Positions 43,985 to 54,449 of a stretch of 64,000 bases of DNA are shown here, in pieces (positions within the stretch are counted from its first letter, which is position 1; every line of letters begins with the position of its first letter). The position numbers and the translations under genes were made by a program. The DNA is from Petaurus breviceps papuanus (Eukaryota; Chordata; Mammalia; Diprotodontia; Petauridae). Location: positions 22,315,377 through 22,379,376 of the forward strand of contig JAMXIF010000042.1 in assembly GCA_028583685.1 (NCBI GenBank). Reading direction: 5' to 3'. The notes below the pieces were generated by a model, which saw only the letters and a list, made by a program, of their open reading frames with translations, had not been told where the DNA came from and made no database searches.

Positions 43985-44870
43985 GCCTAGGTTTGAGCTG
44001 AGTTTTGAAGGAAATCAGGGAAACTAGGAGTCATAGATGGTAAGGCAGAGTATTCCAGACATGGAAAACAGCAAATGTAATTCACTGAAGCTAGAGATGG
44101 AACATCATGTGTCAGGAATTACCGTGTTTCCCCGATAATAAGACACTGTCATTTTTTTTTTTTTGGAAAGAAAAACACCAGAGGGCTTATTTTCAGGGGA
44201 GAGCTTATGTTGTCCTGCCTCAGCTCTCCTCCGCGGCACTGCTCTCAATGGCGCCAGCAAGAAAATCACTGGGGAAGAACAGGATGACGCGCTCACTGCT
44301 GCAGCTCTGATTGGATGCAGCTCGGAGCGCGGCGTGCGTTTCACGGTGGGGGAAGGGGGACGGTGCATACAGAGGGTACCGTAATGTAGCATGTAGCGCA
44401 GGGGATCACCTTCACTACAGTAGCAATCTCAATAGGGCTTATTTTCGGGGGAGGGCTTATTTTAGAGGAATCTTACACAGTAAGGGGAAGGCTTATTTTC
44501 GGGATAGGTCTTATTATCGGGAAAACACGGTACTTGTAAGTAAGTATAGCTGAATCATAGTATTTTTAGAGCAGAGTAAAGTATAAGAGATGGAAAAGGT
44601 AGGAAAGAACATATTCAGTCCTGTGCTTTAAGTCACTTACTTTGGCAGCTGAGTAGAAGATGAGTTGGGATTAGGAAAGATGAGTGGGGAAAACTAACCA
44701 GAAGGCTATTATGATAGTCCAGGTCAGTGATAATGTATGAGGATGATAAACATGTGAGTGAAAACAATTGACCCATGGGAGCTCTATGTTATCAAGAAAG
44801 ATAACATAGAAGGGGTAGGAAGAGTACTTAGGACAGAGCCTTCAGCAGCATTCATAGTTAGTGAACAAGA
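43985..44870 (-). repeat. L2 LINE, antisense, split by a MITE
   Basis: Left part 43,985-44,119 ('gagttttgaaggaaatcagg', 'gagtattccagacatgg') and right part 44,533-44,870 ('ctttggcagctgagtagaaga', 'aaggctattatgatagtccagg', 'ggacagagcctt') are reversed L2 in the correct order. Confidence 0.75.
44120..44532 (-). mobile_element. TA-flanked MITE (Tc1/mariner-like), subtype B
   Basis: 413 bp including TA at both ends ('taccgtgtttccccg' and 'aaaacacggta'). Same ends and outer parts as 35,740-36,169, in opposite orientation. From the 'cactggggaagaacaggatgacgcgctc' block outward it agrees with the other copy on one side, but its central segment (about 44,208-44,265, with 'ctccgcggcactgctctc' and 'ggcgccagcaag') differs completely from the AT-rich centre of subtype A. 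Very CpG-rich for this window. An ATTGG (reverse CCAAT) lies at 44,310-44,314. No coding capacity. Confidence 0.87.
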
Positions 44871-44914
44871 CCTAAGTCTCTTATCCTAATGCTCAAACTT
44901 ATTGGATATTTAGG

Positions 44915-45050
44915 ATCATAGATTTTGAACTTGATATGACCTAGAGGCCATTGGGTCTAACCCTCTCACTTTAAAGATATGAAATAGGCCAGGAGAGGTT
45001 AACTTACTAGCCCAGAATGCTCCACTTAGTGCCTGAGTGGTTTTTGTATC
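44915..45050 (-). repeat. CR1/L3- or MIR-like fragment
   Basis: 'ggatcatagattttgaacttgatatgacctagaggccattgggtctaaccctctcac' order, an ancient repeat phrase that recurs in the window. Confidence 0.5.
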
Positions 45051-45502
45051 TAGATGATGTCAGTCTTCACAGTTGAATGTGAAGGAGGCCAATGACCTAC
45101 CAATTCTTTGTGGAACCTCCCCTCTTGTCTCCTATGCTGGTGAAGACCTAGAAAATTATGTGGCAGGTAAAGAAGTTCACGTTCCTTTAATCATTGTTGA
45201 GAATGAAGTCCCTGGCTTGGTGAAGAATGGGATATGAACTAAATGGCAATGTGATACATCCACAGGAATATACAAAGGTTCAAAATCCATGAGGCTAATT
45301 GTTTTGCTTATTGTAATTAGTGTAGACTCCTGAGAGAGAACAATCCCTGGACTGAGAAACAAATCATGATGCCTCTTGGCTCATTGAAGTTCTCATTTAT
45401 ATTTTTATTTTATATATTTTCTCCAGACAAGGAAAACATTGGTTTTAGGAGAAAATTGCCTATAATTTGTTGTTCTTTCATTACTTTCAGTTGTATTTGA
45501 CT
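45051..45502. other. No feature recognised
   Basis: Unassigned. Confidence 0.35.
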
Positions 45503-45905
45503 CTGTTGTTCATTCAGTCATACCTGACTCTTTGTGACCCCAAGGATTAGAGCATGCTAGGCCCTTCTATTCTCTACTATCTCTTAAAGTCTGCCCAAGT
45601 CCATGTTCATTGTTTCCATACTACTAGCTATTTATCTTATCTTTTACTATCTCCCTTTCCTTTTGCCTTCAATATTTTCCAACATCAGAGTCTTTTCCAA
45701 AGATTCTTGTTTTCTCATTACATGACCAAAATATTTGATCTTCAGCTTTAGAATTTTTATTTCTTTAAGTATTGGCTGATTTGACCTCCTTGCTGTCCAA
45801 GTAACTCTCAAAATCTTCTCCAAGACCACAATTTGCAAATGCTGATTCAATTGCACTCAGCTTTAATTATAGTTCAACACTTACCACCATACATTACAAA
45901 TGGAA
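45503..45905 (-). repeat. BovB-like RTE LINE, C-terminal RT fragment
   Basis: The minus frame at 45,647-45,856 reads L-E-K-I-L-R-V-T-W-T-A-R-R-S-N, then K-Y-F-G-H-V-M-R-K and S-L-E-K-T-L-M-L-E-N-I-E-G-K-R-K-G-R. That is the C-terminal end of BovB/RTE reverse transcriptase proteins (W-T-A-R-R-T-N; F-G-H-L-M-R-R; L-E-K-T-L-M-L-G-K-I-E-G-K-R). The 3' tail is seen as 'gttgttcattcagtcatacctgactctttgtgacccc' (45,505-45,541), the reverse of the RTE end. Frame closes outside these blocks. Confidence 0.82.
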
Positions 45906-46125
45906 AAACCACAGCAACGACCCCTTTCGGGGTTTTCTTGTCAAAGATACTGGATCGACTTGCCATTTCTTTCTCCAATTCATTTTATAGATGAAGAAAT
46001 TGAAGCAAACAGGATTAAGTGACTTGTCTAGGGTCACACAGCTGCTTAGTGTCTGAGACCAGACTAAAATTAAGGTCTTCTTGATTCTAGGCCTGGCACT
46101 AAAACCACTGTGCCCCCTAAAAGTC
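45906..46125 (-). repeat. MAR1-type core-SINE lacking its own 3' tail
   Basis: 'cccctttcggggttttcttgtcaaagatactgg', 'tgccatttctttctccaattcattttatagatgaag', 'cagctgcttagtgtctgag'. The usual tail 'cacgaagagtcggacacgac' is missing at the left edge, where RTE sequence begins. Confidence 0.8.
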
Positions 46126-46429
46126 CTTGTAGAAACTTGTATAATGAGAAAATAGGTTCTTTTTCTTCACCATTGTTAAAATGTACACATTTTAAACAGA
46201 CCAGGGGGACAGAGGGCAAGGTACAGAAGAAAAAAAAATCAGTCAATACAAAAAGCCAAATCTCATTTTTACAGTGTGTTAAGTAGGAATCTTTCATACA
46301 CATTTCTACTAGTGTGTGGATTCTGATGATGGCCATATTGTACAAGAGATATTTCAGCAGAGATGACTGGAGAGTGCCGAACATCAAGAGTGATAAATTT
46401 AAAAATAATGTTAGCAACCAATAACAAAT
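46126..46429 (-). other. Probable 3' UTR of the ATP12A retropseudogene
   Basis: About 300 bp directly after the stop codon of the pseudogene on the minus strand, unlike any repeat recognised here. No AATAAA with poly-A was found before the MAR1, so the end may have been lost. Confidence 0.35.
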
Positions 46430-47707
46430 TCAGTAAGGCATGGTCTTATTCCACCAGCTTCCTGGTTAATGCCTGATTAGGAGTTTTCAAAACTCATCAT
46501 ATGACCAGATGATAATGGCATATGGTACCAGCACAAACTAATGCTGAACCTGAAGCATGATGAAATTCAAGGTTGTAACACTTCCAAATCCATAGGAGAC
46601 CATTAGTGCTATGATAACTTGAGAAGCAGTCGCAAACCAGATAGATTTATTTGTGAGACCTTGCTGGAAAATTGAATTCATCCATAATTTTTCTAATGAT
46701 TAAATTTTCGATTTGCTGGACCATGACTCTAACAAATTAAGTAGTATGTCCAGTCCAGTTCACACATTTCCAGTGATACCTTGTCTATTCTTGTTCATAT
46801 CTATCTTCATAATTGAGATTATCATTTTCCCATAATGGCTATAAATAAATGAGCTGATCAGGATTGAATTCCTGGTCTGCATACACAGTGGAGGAGACAA
46901 AGCATCATCCCACAGATATCAAGATCCCAATTTGGAGGTAAGGGTACCAAGCCAGGTGGTAATTTAACACTCTGTCCTTTGTGTGGAATGACTTCTTAGC
47001 TTTCTCATAAGCTAAGAAAATGGAAGGGCTAACAACAGTGCCCAAGGTTATGAATAAGATGTAGGTGGTACTAATGGGCAGGGGAACCTCAGCAATAATG
47101 AAGATCAGGAAAGGGCAAATCTCTGTAATAGTTTTTGATCAAGGTGAACACAATGATTTTTTTTCAGATTGTCAAATATTAAGTGACATTCTTCTGTACC
47201 TGTCACTATCAAGGCAAAGTTGTCATCTAGTAAGACCATGTTTGCTGCCTTTTTGCTGCCTCAGAATCTGCAAAACATATAAAAATCCCAACACAGGCCT
47301 TCTTTGGGGCTGGAGAATCATTAACAGCATCCCCTCTCACTATAACAATGGCATCTTGTCTCTGACAGCCCTCCATGATCATCAACTGTTGGGGGAGTGA
47401 TGTCCTTGCAAAAACAATTTTGGTGTGGTTGTTCAGGAGCTCACCCAACTGCTCTGGATTTATGTCCTTCGTCTCCATGTCATTTACACTGTTGTATTTG
47501 TCTCCCTTAAGTTAACCCTCTCCACAGGCATGTTGAGATGTTTTGCTATGTCTTCCACAGTCTTGCTACTAGCTGAAATGATGACTATACTTTTCTTGAT
47601 AGCTTTGGCTGTGGATGGATGATCACCTGTCACCATAATAACCTTCATACCAGTACTACAACATTTGGTGACTGCGTTAAAAACAGTGGATCAAAGTGGA
47701 TCAATTA
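46430..47707 (-). pseudogene. ATP12A: ATP12A retropseudogene (non-gastric H+/K+-ATPase alpha), 5'-truncated
   Basis: Minus-strand remnant of the C-terminal 40% of a P-type ATPase alpha subunit, about 425 codons, without introns. In order: [10 protein letters not shown] (about 47,613-47,650), V-E-D-I-A-K-H-L-N, then 47,478-47,227 N-P-E-Q-L-G-E-L-L ... I-V-F-A-R-T-S ... E-G-C-Q-R-Q-D-A-I ... [43 protein letters not shown], and the end P-G-S-W-W-N-K-T-M-P-Y. The W-T-R-Y, V-Q-Q-I and G-S-V-T blocks favour ATP12A over ATP1A and ATP4A. The hinge T-G-D-G-V-N-D has become R-G-D-A-V-N-D, and many stops and shifts are present. Flanked by MAR1 copies. Confidence 0.85.
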
Positions 47708-47716
47708 ATGGTTGTT

Positions 47717-47940
47717 ATTTGTCAGTCTTTCAGTAGATTCCATTTGAGATTTTCTTGGCAAACATTTTGGAGTGGTTTTTCTTTTCTTTCTCCAGGTCAT
47801 TTTACAGATGAGAAAACTGAGACAAACAAGGTTAAGTGACTTTCCTGTGGACATATAGGTGTCTAAAGTGATATTTGAACTCAAATCTTCCCTGACTCCA
47901 GACCCAGCACTCTATGCACTGTTCTACCTAGCTGATATAT
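47717..47940 (-). repeat. MAR1-type core-SINE
   Basis: 'tcagtctttcagtagattccatttgagattttcttggcaaac', 'tttctccaggtcattttacagatgagaaaactg' and head 'ctatgcactgttctacctagct'. Confidence 0.83.
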
Positions 47941-47944
47941 CAGT

Positions 47945-48405
47945 GATGTGTGGTTTGTCCTTTGTTCTCTCAAAGAGGACCATGACCTCAGACAGATGAT
48001 GGCATGACTTGCAATTGACTTTGAGTTGAGTGAGAGAAGGCTGTGCAAAGTCACCAGCCTCACTTTCTCCTCCAGGGTCTTCTGGGTCAGATATTGATTA
48101 GGATGAATGGAGGTGGCTCAGGAAATAGTGGGAGACCTTGGACCATTTAAGCTAAGGTATTTTCAGTTTCTCACTTTGAGTGAGGCAATGCCCACTCAGT
48201 GAATAGGCTTCTTTAAGAAGTGAGTCAAGGGATTGCTCATTTAATAAAAAAGAAAAATCAAATTGGGAGGGGAACATCCTCAGGGTTGCTGGCCAGAAGA
48301 GAAACAGTTACTATTTACATTCACTTTGAGCCAGGAGGGCCTTAAAAATAGCCATTGAGTGGTGCTTGGGCAGGGATCTATTGTTGTCCAGTCCCTGAGA
48401 TCTAG
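47945..48405 (-). repeat. Interspersed repeat with RTE-like tail, antisense
   Basis: Starts 'gtgtggtttgtcctttgttctctcaaagaggacc', the reverse of the tail seen at 8,830-8,866. Inner blocks 'tgacttgcaattgactttgag' and 'cagcctcactttctcctccaggg' match 8,735-8,820. Farther sequence to 48,405 is unlike 8,335-8,730, so the two share a tail but not the whole body. Confidence 0.5.
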
Positions 48406-48514
48406 AGTGAATTGGGTTTAAAGCTCAGTTTTTGGGAAAGAAATCTGGTCAGTGAACCCCAAGTTTACTAGGTAAATTTTAGTATTCAAAATTTACCTTC
48501 CTTTGGGCAGAATG

Positions 48515-48560
48515 TACTCAGGTAAGGGGAGAGGAGAGGAGAGGAGAGGAGAGAGGGGAG
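48515..48560. repeat. (GGAGA)n purine microsatellite
   Basis: 'gaggagaggagaggagagg' repeats. Confidence 0.9.
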
Positions 48561-50129
48561 GAATATCAGTGATATCAGTTTAAGATAACAGAAATCAGAG
48601 GTGGGAAAATTCATTGTCTCTATCAGAACAGGCATTTGTAAACTAGATAGAGATGACAGAAATCCAGAACTCTTTCCCTTAACCATCTCAACTCTACATA
48701 TGCAGTTTAAAAGACCTCTGCTATGCTTTTATCATTCCTGGTCAATGATTATGGGACTGCTGCATTTCTCCAAGATTATCTCAGAGACTCCTTTCGTCAC
48801 CAAGAGAAACTCTTGTCATTGGGGTCATCTGTCTCATGGATGGAGAGCTAAAATTGGTTGATGGAGTTAAAAGTGATCTCAGCCACTTTTCTGTTTCTTT
48901 GCCTATAACTTATACATTGTCAAATATGTTTCTTACTAAATCAGAACTGAGGACCATTATTGACTTCCTCAAGCCTGACACTCTATCCACTGTGCTTTGT
49001 CTCTCTTCTTGCCTGTCTCTCATACAGAGATTTGTACCTTGGGCCAATCCAATAATGTCTTATCATCAATAAATTGAAAAAATTAAACTAGATGAATTCT
49101 AAGTTCCCTTTCAATGATATTAAGATACTACTCCAAATACAAACTGATAGAGACCTCTGGTTCTCCATCATAATAAATGATGTGACTCATTTATAAGCCT
49201 TTTCTCTTTGCATCTCATTTATACCACTTTTCTCCATGCCAACTCAATCACTCTAACCACATTTTTTTTCATACATTTAGGGGCTAAGTTCGACCATCAT
49301 GCATCTTACCAACTCAAACAATTGAAGACTGTCTCAACACTCCTCAAGTAAGTCTAAGTAGTAACTGGCAGATGTAAGAATATGCCTCTAGACTTTGTGG
49401 TGCATAACTGAAACCCTTTTCCAGCAACGTGAGCTTCTAAAATCAACATATTCTCTTCAAATTAAAAATACATTCAAATGATTCTTGTATATCATGGTTT
49501 TTTGTCATCTTAGATGCCGTTCCATGGATATATTTTAGTTTGGCAATGCCTCCACTAAAATGTGGCACCCGCCAATTAAATTCAGTATCCCAGATATATT
49601 TTGACTAGTGAAGAAAGAGTGTGGTGGGGTATTTACCTTCTTTATGTTGAATATGATTTCTCTCAGTACAGCCTCAGTTTAACTTCATAATTTTTTTACC
49701 TGCTACATTGAATGATTAACTCAAAATATTAAAATAGAACTTCACTTTTCCTTATTATATTTCATTTTATCAGATTTGACCCATCATTTAAACTACTAAC
49801 ATTTTCCCCCTATGACTGTCATTTAAGATGTCAGCTGTTCCTTCTGTGTTCGAGTCATCTGATTTTTATTCTCTTGATTTATGTTATAGCAAGATTATCG
49901 GTACTAATGTGGTTCTACTACTCTAGTAATATGTCAAATTGCTGGTCAATGGTTAAAAATCTTATATTTAAAATGTCAATACCTAAATTAATATTTATCC
50001 AGGGTCTAAAAAGCTATGATTCTTAATACCCTCTATCCTTTTTATAGCACTTTTAGAGTAAAAGTGGGCTCACTCAGAACCAGGTCATTTGCATTTTTCA
50101 GTGCCTCTTGGGATGCCAAGGCTAAGGAA
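48561..50129. other. No feature recognised
   Basis: About 1.5 kb without a recognised repeat. Frames of 65-86 codons have no recognisable similarity. Confidence 0.35.
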
Positions 50130-50345
50130 AACATTACCCAGAGCAGTACTTTTCCAAATGTGGGTTGCAACCCCATATGTGGTAATGAAAAATTTGGCAA
50201 GAGTAAAAGGTTTCTTAACATTGAATGACCAAAAATTAATTAAGAATCAAATGCACAATGAATCTGAGGTGTTTCTGGCATGCTCATGTTGCATTGTGCT
50301 ATTTCACCACAGCCTTGCTTCTGAACACAAAGCATGTGGGCTTTG
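50130..50345. repeat. Possible hAT-derived relic
   Basis: 'agcagtacttttccaaatgtgggttgcaacccc' and 'aaaatttggcaagagtaaaagg' resemble hAT transposon terminal phrases ('gggtcgcgacccc'). Not resolved further. Confidence 0.35.
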
Positions 50346-50443
50346 TACCGCACATGACCTCATGCCACATAATGCCCATGGATGAGCTGAACTATGAAAA
50401 GGTATCAGCAGTAGAAAAAAAATTAACAAGTCATGAACTAGAA

Positions 50444-50649
50444 GAGGGGTTCTTAATGTCTTTGTGTGTGTGTGTGTGTGTGTGTGTGTCCTGAATCACT
50501 TTGGTAGTCTAACAAAGCCTATCTTCTATCCTTAGAATAATGTTGTAAAACATATAAAATATCTAGGATTAAAAAGGAAACCAATTACATTGAAATGCAG
50601 ATATCAAAGCATTAAAAAATATTCATAGACTCTAGGTTAAGAACCCTTG
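50444..50649. mobile_element. hAT-like MITE with internal (TG)n
   Basis: Left end 'gaggggttcttaatgtc', right end 'aggttaagaacccttg' (inverted). The (TG) run at 50,463-50,489 sits where the family reads 'tttgtgtgtcatgg'. Middle 'aggattaaaaaggaaaccaatta' mirrors 31,050-31,075. Confidence 0.72.
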
Positions 50650-50854
50650 AGGCTACCTTACAAATTGTATCTTTGTTTCTCTAAATTGGTTCCAGAAGAA
50701 TAGACTGTTTTTTATAGAATGGCTATGTTACTAATTCCATTGTTCTCTTAAATGTAGTCTATGTAACTAAAATACACCTTGAAATGTAGTCCATAATTTC
50801 CTACTGTAGGATTGACTTGGACAGAGGAATACTTGGTTTTAAATATTATATTCA

Positions 50855-51290
50855 ATTATTGTTGTTCCGTCATTTCAGTTCTGTCACATGACATTTAGGC
50901 TTTTCTTGGCAAAGATACTAGAGTGGTTTGCCATTTTCTTCTCCAGCTCATTCTATAGATAAGGAAAATGAGGCAAAAAGGGTTAAATGACTTGCCCAGG
51001 GTCACACAGTTAGTCAGTGTCTGACGATGGATTTGAATGAAAAGGAGTCTTCCTTACTCCAGGACCAGTACCTATGACCCCATTTTAGGGTTTTCTTGGC
51101 AAAGATACTGGAGCGTCTTGTCATTTCCTTCTCCAGCTCATTTTATAGATGAGGAAATTAGGCAAACAAAGTTAAGTAACTTGCCCAGGGTCACACAGCT
51201 AGTGAGTCTCTGAGGCCACATTTGATTTCATGAAAATGACTCTTCCTGATTCCAAGCCCAGTGCTCTTTCTACTGCACCACCTATCTAGT
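50855..51290 (-). repeat. Two MAR1-type core-SINEs in tandem
   Basis: First copy 50,855-51,075 ('gttgttccgtcatttcag', 'cttggcaaagatactagagtgg', 'ctatagataaggaaaatgagg'); second copy 51,076-51,290 ('accccattttagggttttcttggcaaag', 'tagatgaggaaattaggc', 'ctactgcaccacctatctag'). The second copy lacks the final tail, and the first lacks its head beyond 'caggaccagtacc'. Confidence 0.85.
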
Positions 51291-51440
51291 GCTGGTTAGC
51301 TATATGACCTTGGACAAGTCACTTATCCTCTTGATTTAATTTCCAAATCAGAAGAATGGGGAGAATAAAACCCATAGATCAGCATATGGAAATCATTAAA
51401 ATGACATATAAATATCAAGGATTATTATTAATATTATTGG
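51291..51440 (+). repeat. MIR core-SINE fragment
   Basis: 'agctatatgaccttggacaagtcacttatcc' and 'aaatcagaagaatgggg', ending in TTA repeats. Confidence 0.65.
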
Positions 51441-52600
51441 TTTGTGACTTGCACAAGTAATGGCAGCATTATCAACAAATAATGGAGTTGAAACTACTTG
51501 GGGTCAAATAGCTACAGATGACTCTGTTGGAGAAAAAATGATAAACTGAAGGCTGAGTGAAACAGTATAAAGATTTAGTGTTGATTCTCTGTACAACCTA
51601 TCCTGCCACATTTGAAATTATTCATGGGGCTGCTGTTAGACTTCATCAAATTACTGCCGATAGAGCACACTGAGAAATGATGGAACGTGACATTCTCACA
51701 TCCAGTAACACAAATCAGGGTATATTTGACATTTAGACTCATGGTTGATACTGTTATTTATTCTCAGTGTAGGCTGTATACTTAGCACTTACTGTAATTG
51801 TCTTTTACCCTTTTGGATGATGCGTGGTCCATCACGCAATTAATTTTGCTATGTTTCTTTGTAGAAATTTTATACCCACAGTAAAGTTTAATTATCATGA
51901 GTTTATTGCACTAAACCTAAATGTGTTCCTGGAGGCACAATACATTCTGGATTTGATTTTCATTTATTTCTTTATTTTAAACAAAGTTATTGTCTATAAG
52001 TATATTTTTAAATGTCATTGTTTCTTATCTGGAAGGTAGGTGTCATTAAATTGCAAGGAAATAATTTTGAAAAATAAATGCTACAATTTGAGATCATATC
52101 CTCCAGTGAGTATAAAATCAATTTCATCTTATTATATGAAAGTATTCATTGATAAAGTCTATCAGTACTGATAGGACCAGTTCATGTAGACAATATAGGC
52201 AGCAGGTAATATGATAAGCCTTCATTTTTACTGACCAGCAAATTTTGACTCAAGACAGGATAGAAGTAAAATGGCTGTCATGGTGATGCTATATATTTTC
52301 TGGAAAAAATGGAGTTTTGTAAAGTATGATGTGAAAGGAAGAAGCTCAGCAGTTTATCATAGGCTGACGTAACAAGCGAGGAAAATTGTATATTATTGGT
52401 ACTATTAATATCAAATATCAAATTACATGAAGTACCAATGTATATATGTTAGATGAGACAAGGAAATAGAATGGAAGAAGCAAATCCTTGAAGAATGTCA
52501 GAGTGGGGTTAAAGGACTACAAGATCAATGTAAGTCACCAATACAAATGGTGCCCAAAACCAGTGCTGATGGTCTTAGCTTCCATTAAAGGAGGCATACT
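51441..52600. other. No repeat recognised
   Basis: About 1.15 kb of AT-rich sequence without identified repeat or exon. The 71-codon frame at 51,824 has no similarity I can see. Confidence 0.4.
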
Positions 52601-52945
52601 GCCTTATGAACTCCATGTACATGGCCACCCTCCATAGGAGGACCTTTATTAACCTCTCATCTTAACTGATGTAATTAGTTGCCTAAATAGTCTACCTCTT
52701 TCCAATGTCTTCTCTCTCCTTTCTGTCCTTCCAACTGCTATCAAAATCACCTTCCTCAAGAACATATCTCATAATGTCACTCCTTTCCTCAAAAAATACT
52801 CAGTGGCTCCCTTTTTCTGCTAATATAAAATCTAAACTCCTTAGCCTAGGATTTAGTACTCTTCCTAATATTATTTTAACCTGTTCCCAAATTTTCTTTT
52901 ACACAGCCTTCCATTACATCTTATTTTGGGTGAGAGTCTAAGGCA
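52600..52945 (+). repeat. L2 LINE fragment
   Basis: 'caactgctatcaaaatcaccttcctcaag', 'atgtcactcctttcctcaaa', 'actcagtggctccct' and 'aactccttagcctaggattt' follow the L2 RT-end order. Confidence 0.75.
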
Positions 52946-53805
52946 CCCCGATGGTAAGTAAGTACTAAGCCAAGCTTCAATATATTGAGTAGGATGATCA
53001 GTCCCCTAGTTTTCAGGCTTCACCATACTGAGACACTGTACTTCCTTTAGTTTGTGTTGTAGTCCAGAAAAATAAGACAAAAGAAGACAAAAATCAAATT
53101 CTTCTGGCCTACATAAAGTGTTTTTTTTTTTGTCCTATAGTATATCTTTTCCTTAGCTATGTTCTCTCTCTGTCTCTGCTACCCTTTCTCTTCAGCTTTG
53201 TCCATTCTCTATAACCCTTTCCATATCTGTGGAAACTTTTATACTTGGAATATTGCAGATGAGCAATTTTTCCTATTGGATTAGTGGCTCCCTGCCTGTG
53301 ACCCTGTGGGTAGGAAACCCTCCAAACTCTCCATAGCCGGACTCCACCTCTACATGTTCACATCCTGAATTGGCTGTGACATCACAGTCGTTCCAGGTTG
53401 TACCCCAATCACAGAGCTGCTTGATTTTCCCTAAGTCTTGCATCCAGGAAGTCCTGATTTTGAATGATTATGCTAGCTACTGGAAGGCAGGGTTGATGAG
53501 TTACTTCATCAGGATATGAATCCTTGCCCTGTTATGATAGATTTGAGGGATTCCTCTCATTTAGAACTTTCAGTCCTGGCCCAATGTGAGAGGTTAATTA
53601 GACTGCCCTGTTACCATCTTCTTGTTGTTTTTTGCCTCTTCCTCCCTACAGTGCTCAGCCCTATATAGACTTATTTTCTCAAGGCCTAATATCTCCTTTG
53701 TGGTAGTGGTGGGACTGGCACCCAAGTCTTGTGCCTCCAAGTCTCCTTTGCCCTACTCATTCTATCGCCATAGTTTAATTTCTCAGAGGTTTTCTTTTTA
53801 AAGCT
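52946..53805. other. Unassigned segment with promoter-like motifs
   Basis: No repeat identified. Contains 'attggctgtgacatcacag' near 53,370, 'ccaatcacag' near 53,407 and 'ctatatagac' near 53,662. Such motifs can occur by chance. Confidence 0.3.
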
Positions 53806-53809
53806 TTCA

Positions 53810-53960
53810 GAGAATCACAGATTTGGAAGATACATCACAGTTCATCTTGTCTAGCCCTATTTGACCAGAAATACCACTTATCACATCTTAAACAAGTATT
53901 CATTCAACTTTCCTGAAATCTTCATTGATAAGTTTAACCATTTGGCCTTCCTTTTTGGGC
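53810..53960 (-). repeat. CR1/L3-type LINE 3' end
   Basis: 'agaatcacagatttggaagatacatc...catcttgtctagccctat' and following blocks match 5,890 and 56,930. Confidence 0.55.
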
Positions 53961-54222
53961 CTTCCCGTTAGCCAAACAAAAGGGATTATGCTGCTGTTGT
54001 TCATTCATTTTTGTTTTTGTTTTTCCTTTCAATATTGACTGGCTTATTTAACTATGTTATTCTTTTCCACCTAGCAATGATCTCTGATACCAAGGAGATA
54101 AAATAAGACACACATATGTATTATTTTTTTCTATTTTTATTCAGTGATACCCTGAAAAAACATGCATTATACATTTCCCAGACATTGGGTCATAGGTAGA
54201 ATGAGATGTTTCTTCTTTAAAA

Positions 54223-54430
54223 CACTCTTCCCCAGAGCAGCTAGGTGGCACAGTGAGTAAAGTGCCGGCCTTAGAGTCAGAAGGACCCGAGTTTGGTTCC
54301 AGCCTCAGACACTTAACACACACACACACACACACACACAAAACTAGCCATGTAACCTTGGGCAAGTTACTTAACCCCAATTGCCTGCCAAAAAAAAGGC
54401 AAAACAAAAAACATAAACCACTCTTCCCCA
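54223..54430 (+). repeat. tRNA-derived SINE with internal (CA)n and perfect 12-bp TSD
   Basis: Target repeats 'cactcttcccca' at 54,223-54,234 and 54,419-54,430 bound the element 54,235-54,418. Head 'gagcagctaggtggcacagtg', B box side 'gagtttggttcc', then 'gacacttaacacacac' expanding to about 13 CA units, then 'aaaactagccatgtaaccttgggc'. Same expansion site as 10,908-11,085. Confidence 0.95.
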
Positions 54431-54449
54431 CACTTTCTCCCCCATCTCT

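Noticed and set aside
47227-47478. 83-codon minus frame as an ATPase exon
   Set aside because: It is collinear with other decayed ATPase segments on both sides with no splice sites or introns, and its hinge motif is changed.
53360-53670. LTR promoter suggested by CRE-, CCAAT- and TATA-like motifs
   Set aside because: No paired ends, target duplication or second copy seen; motifs alone are weak evidence.
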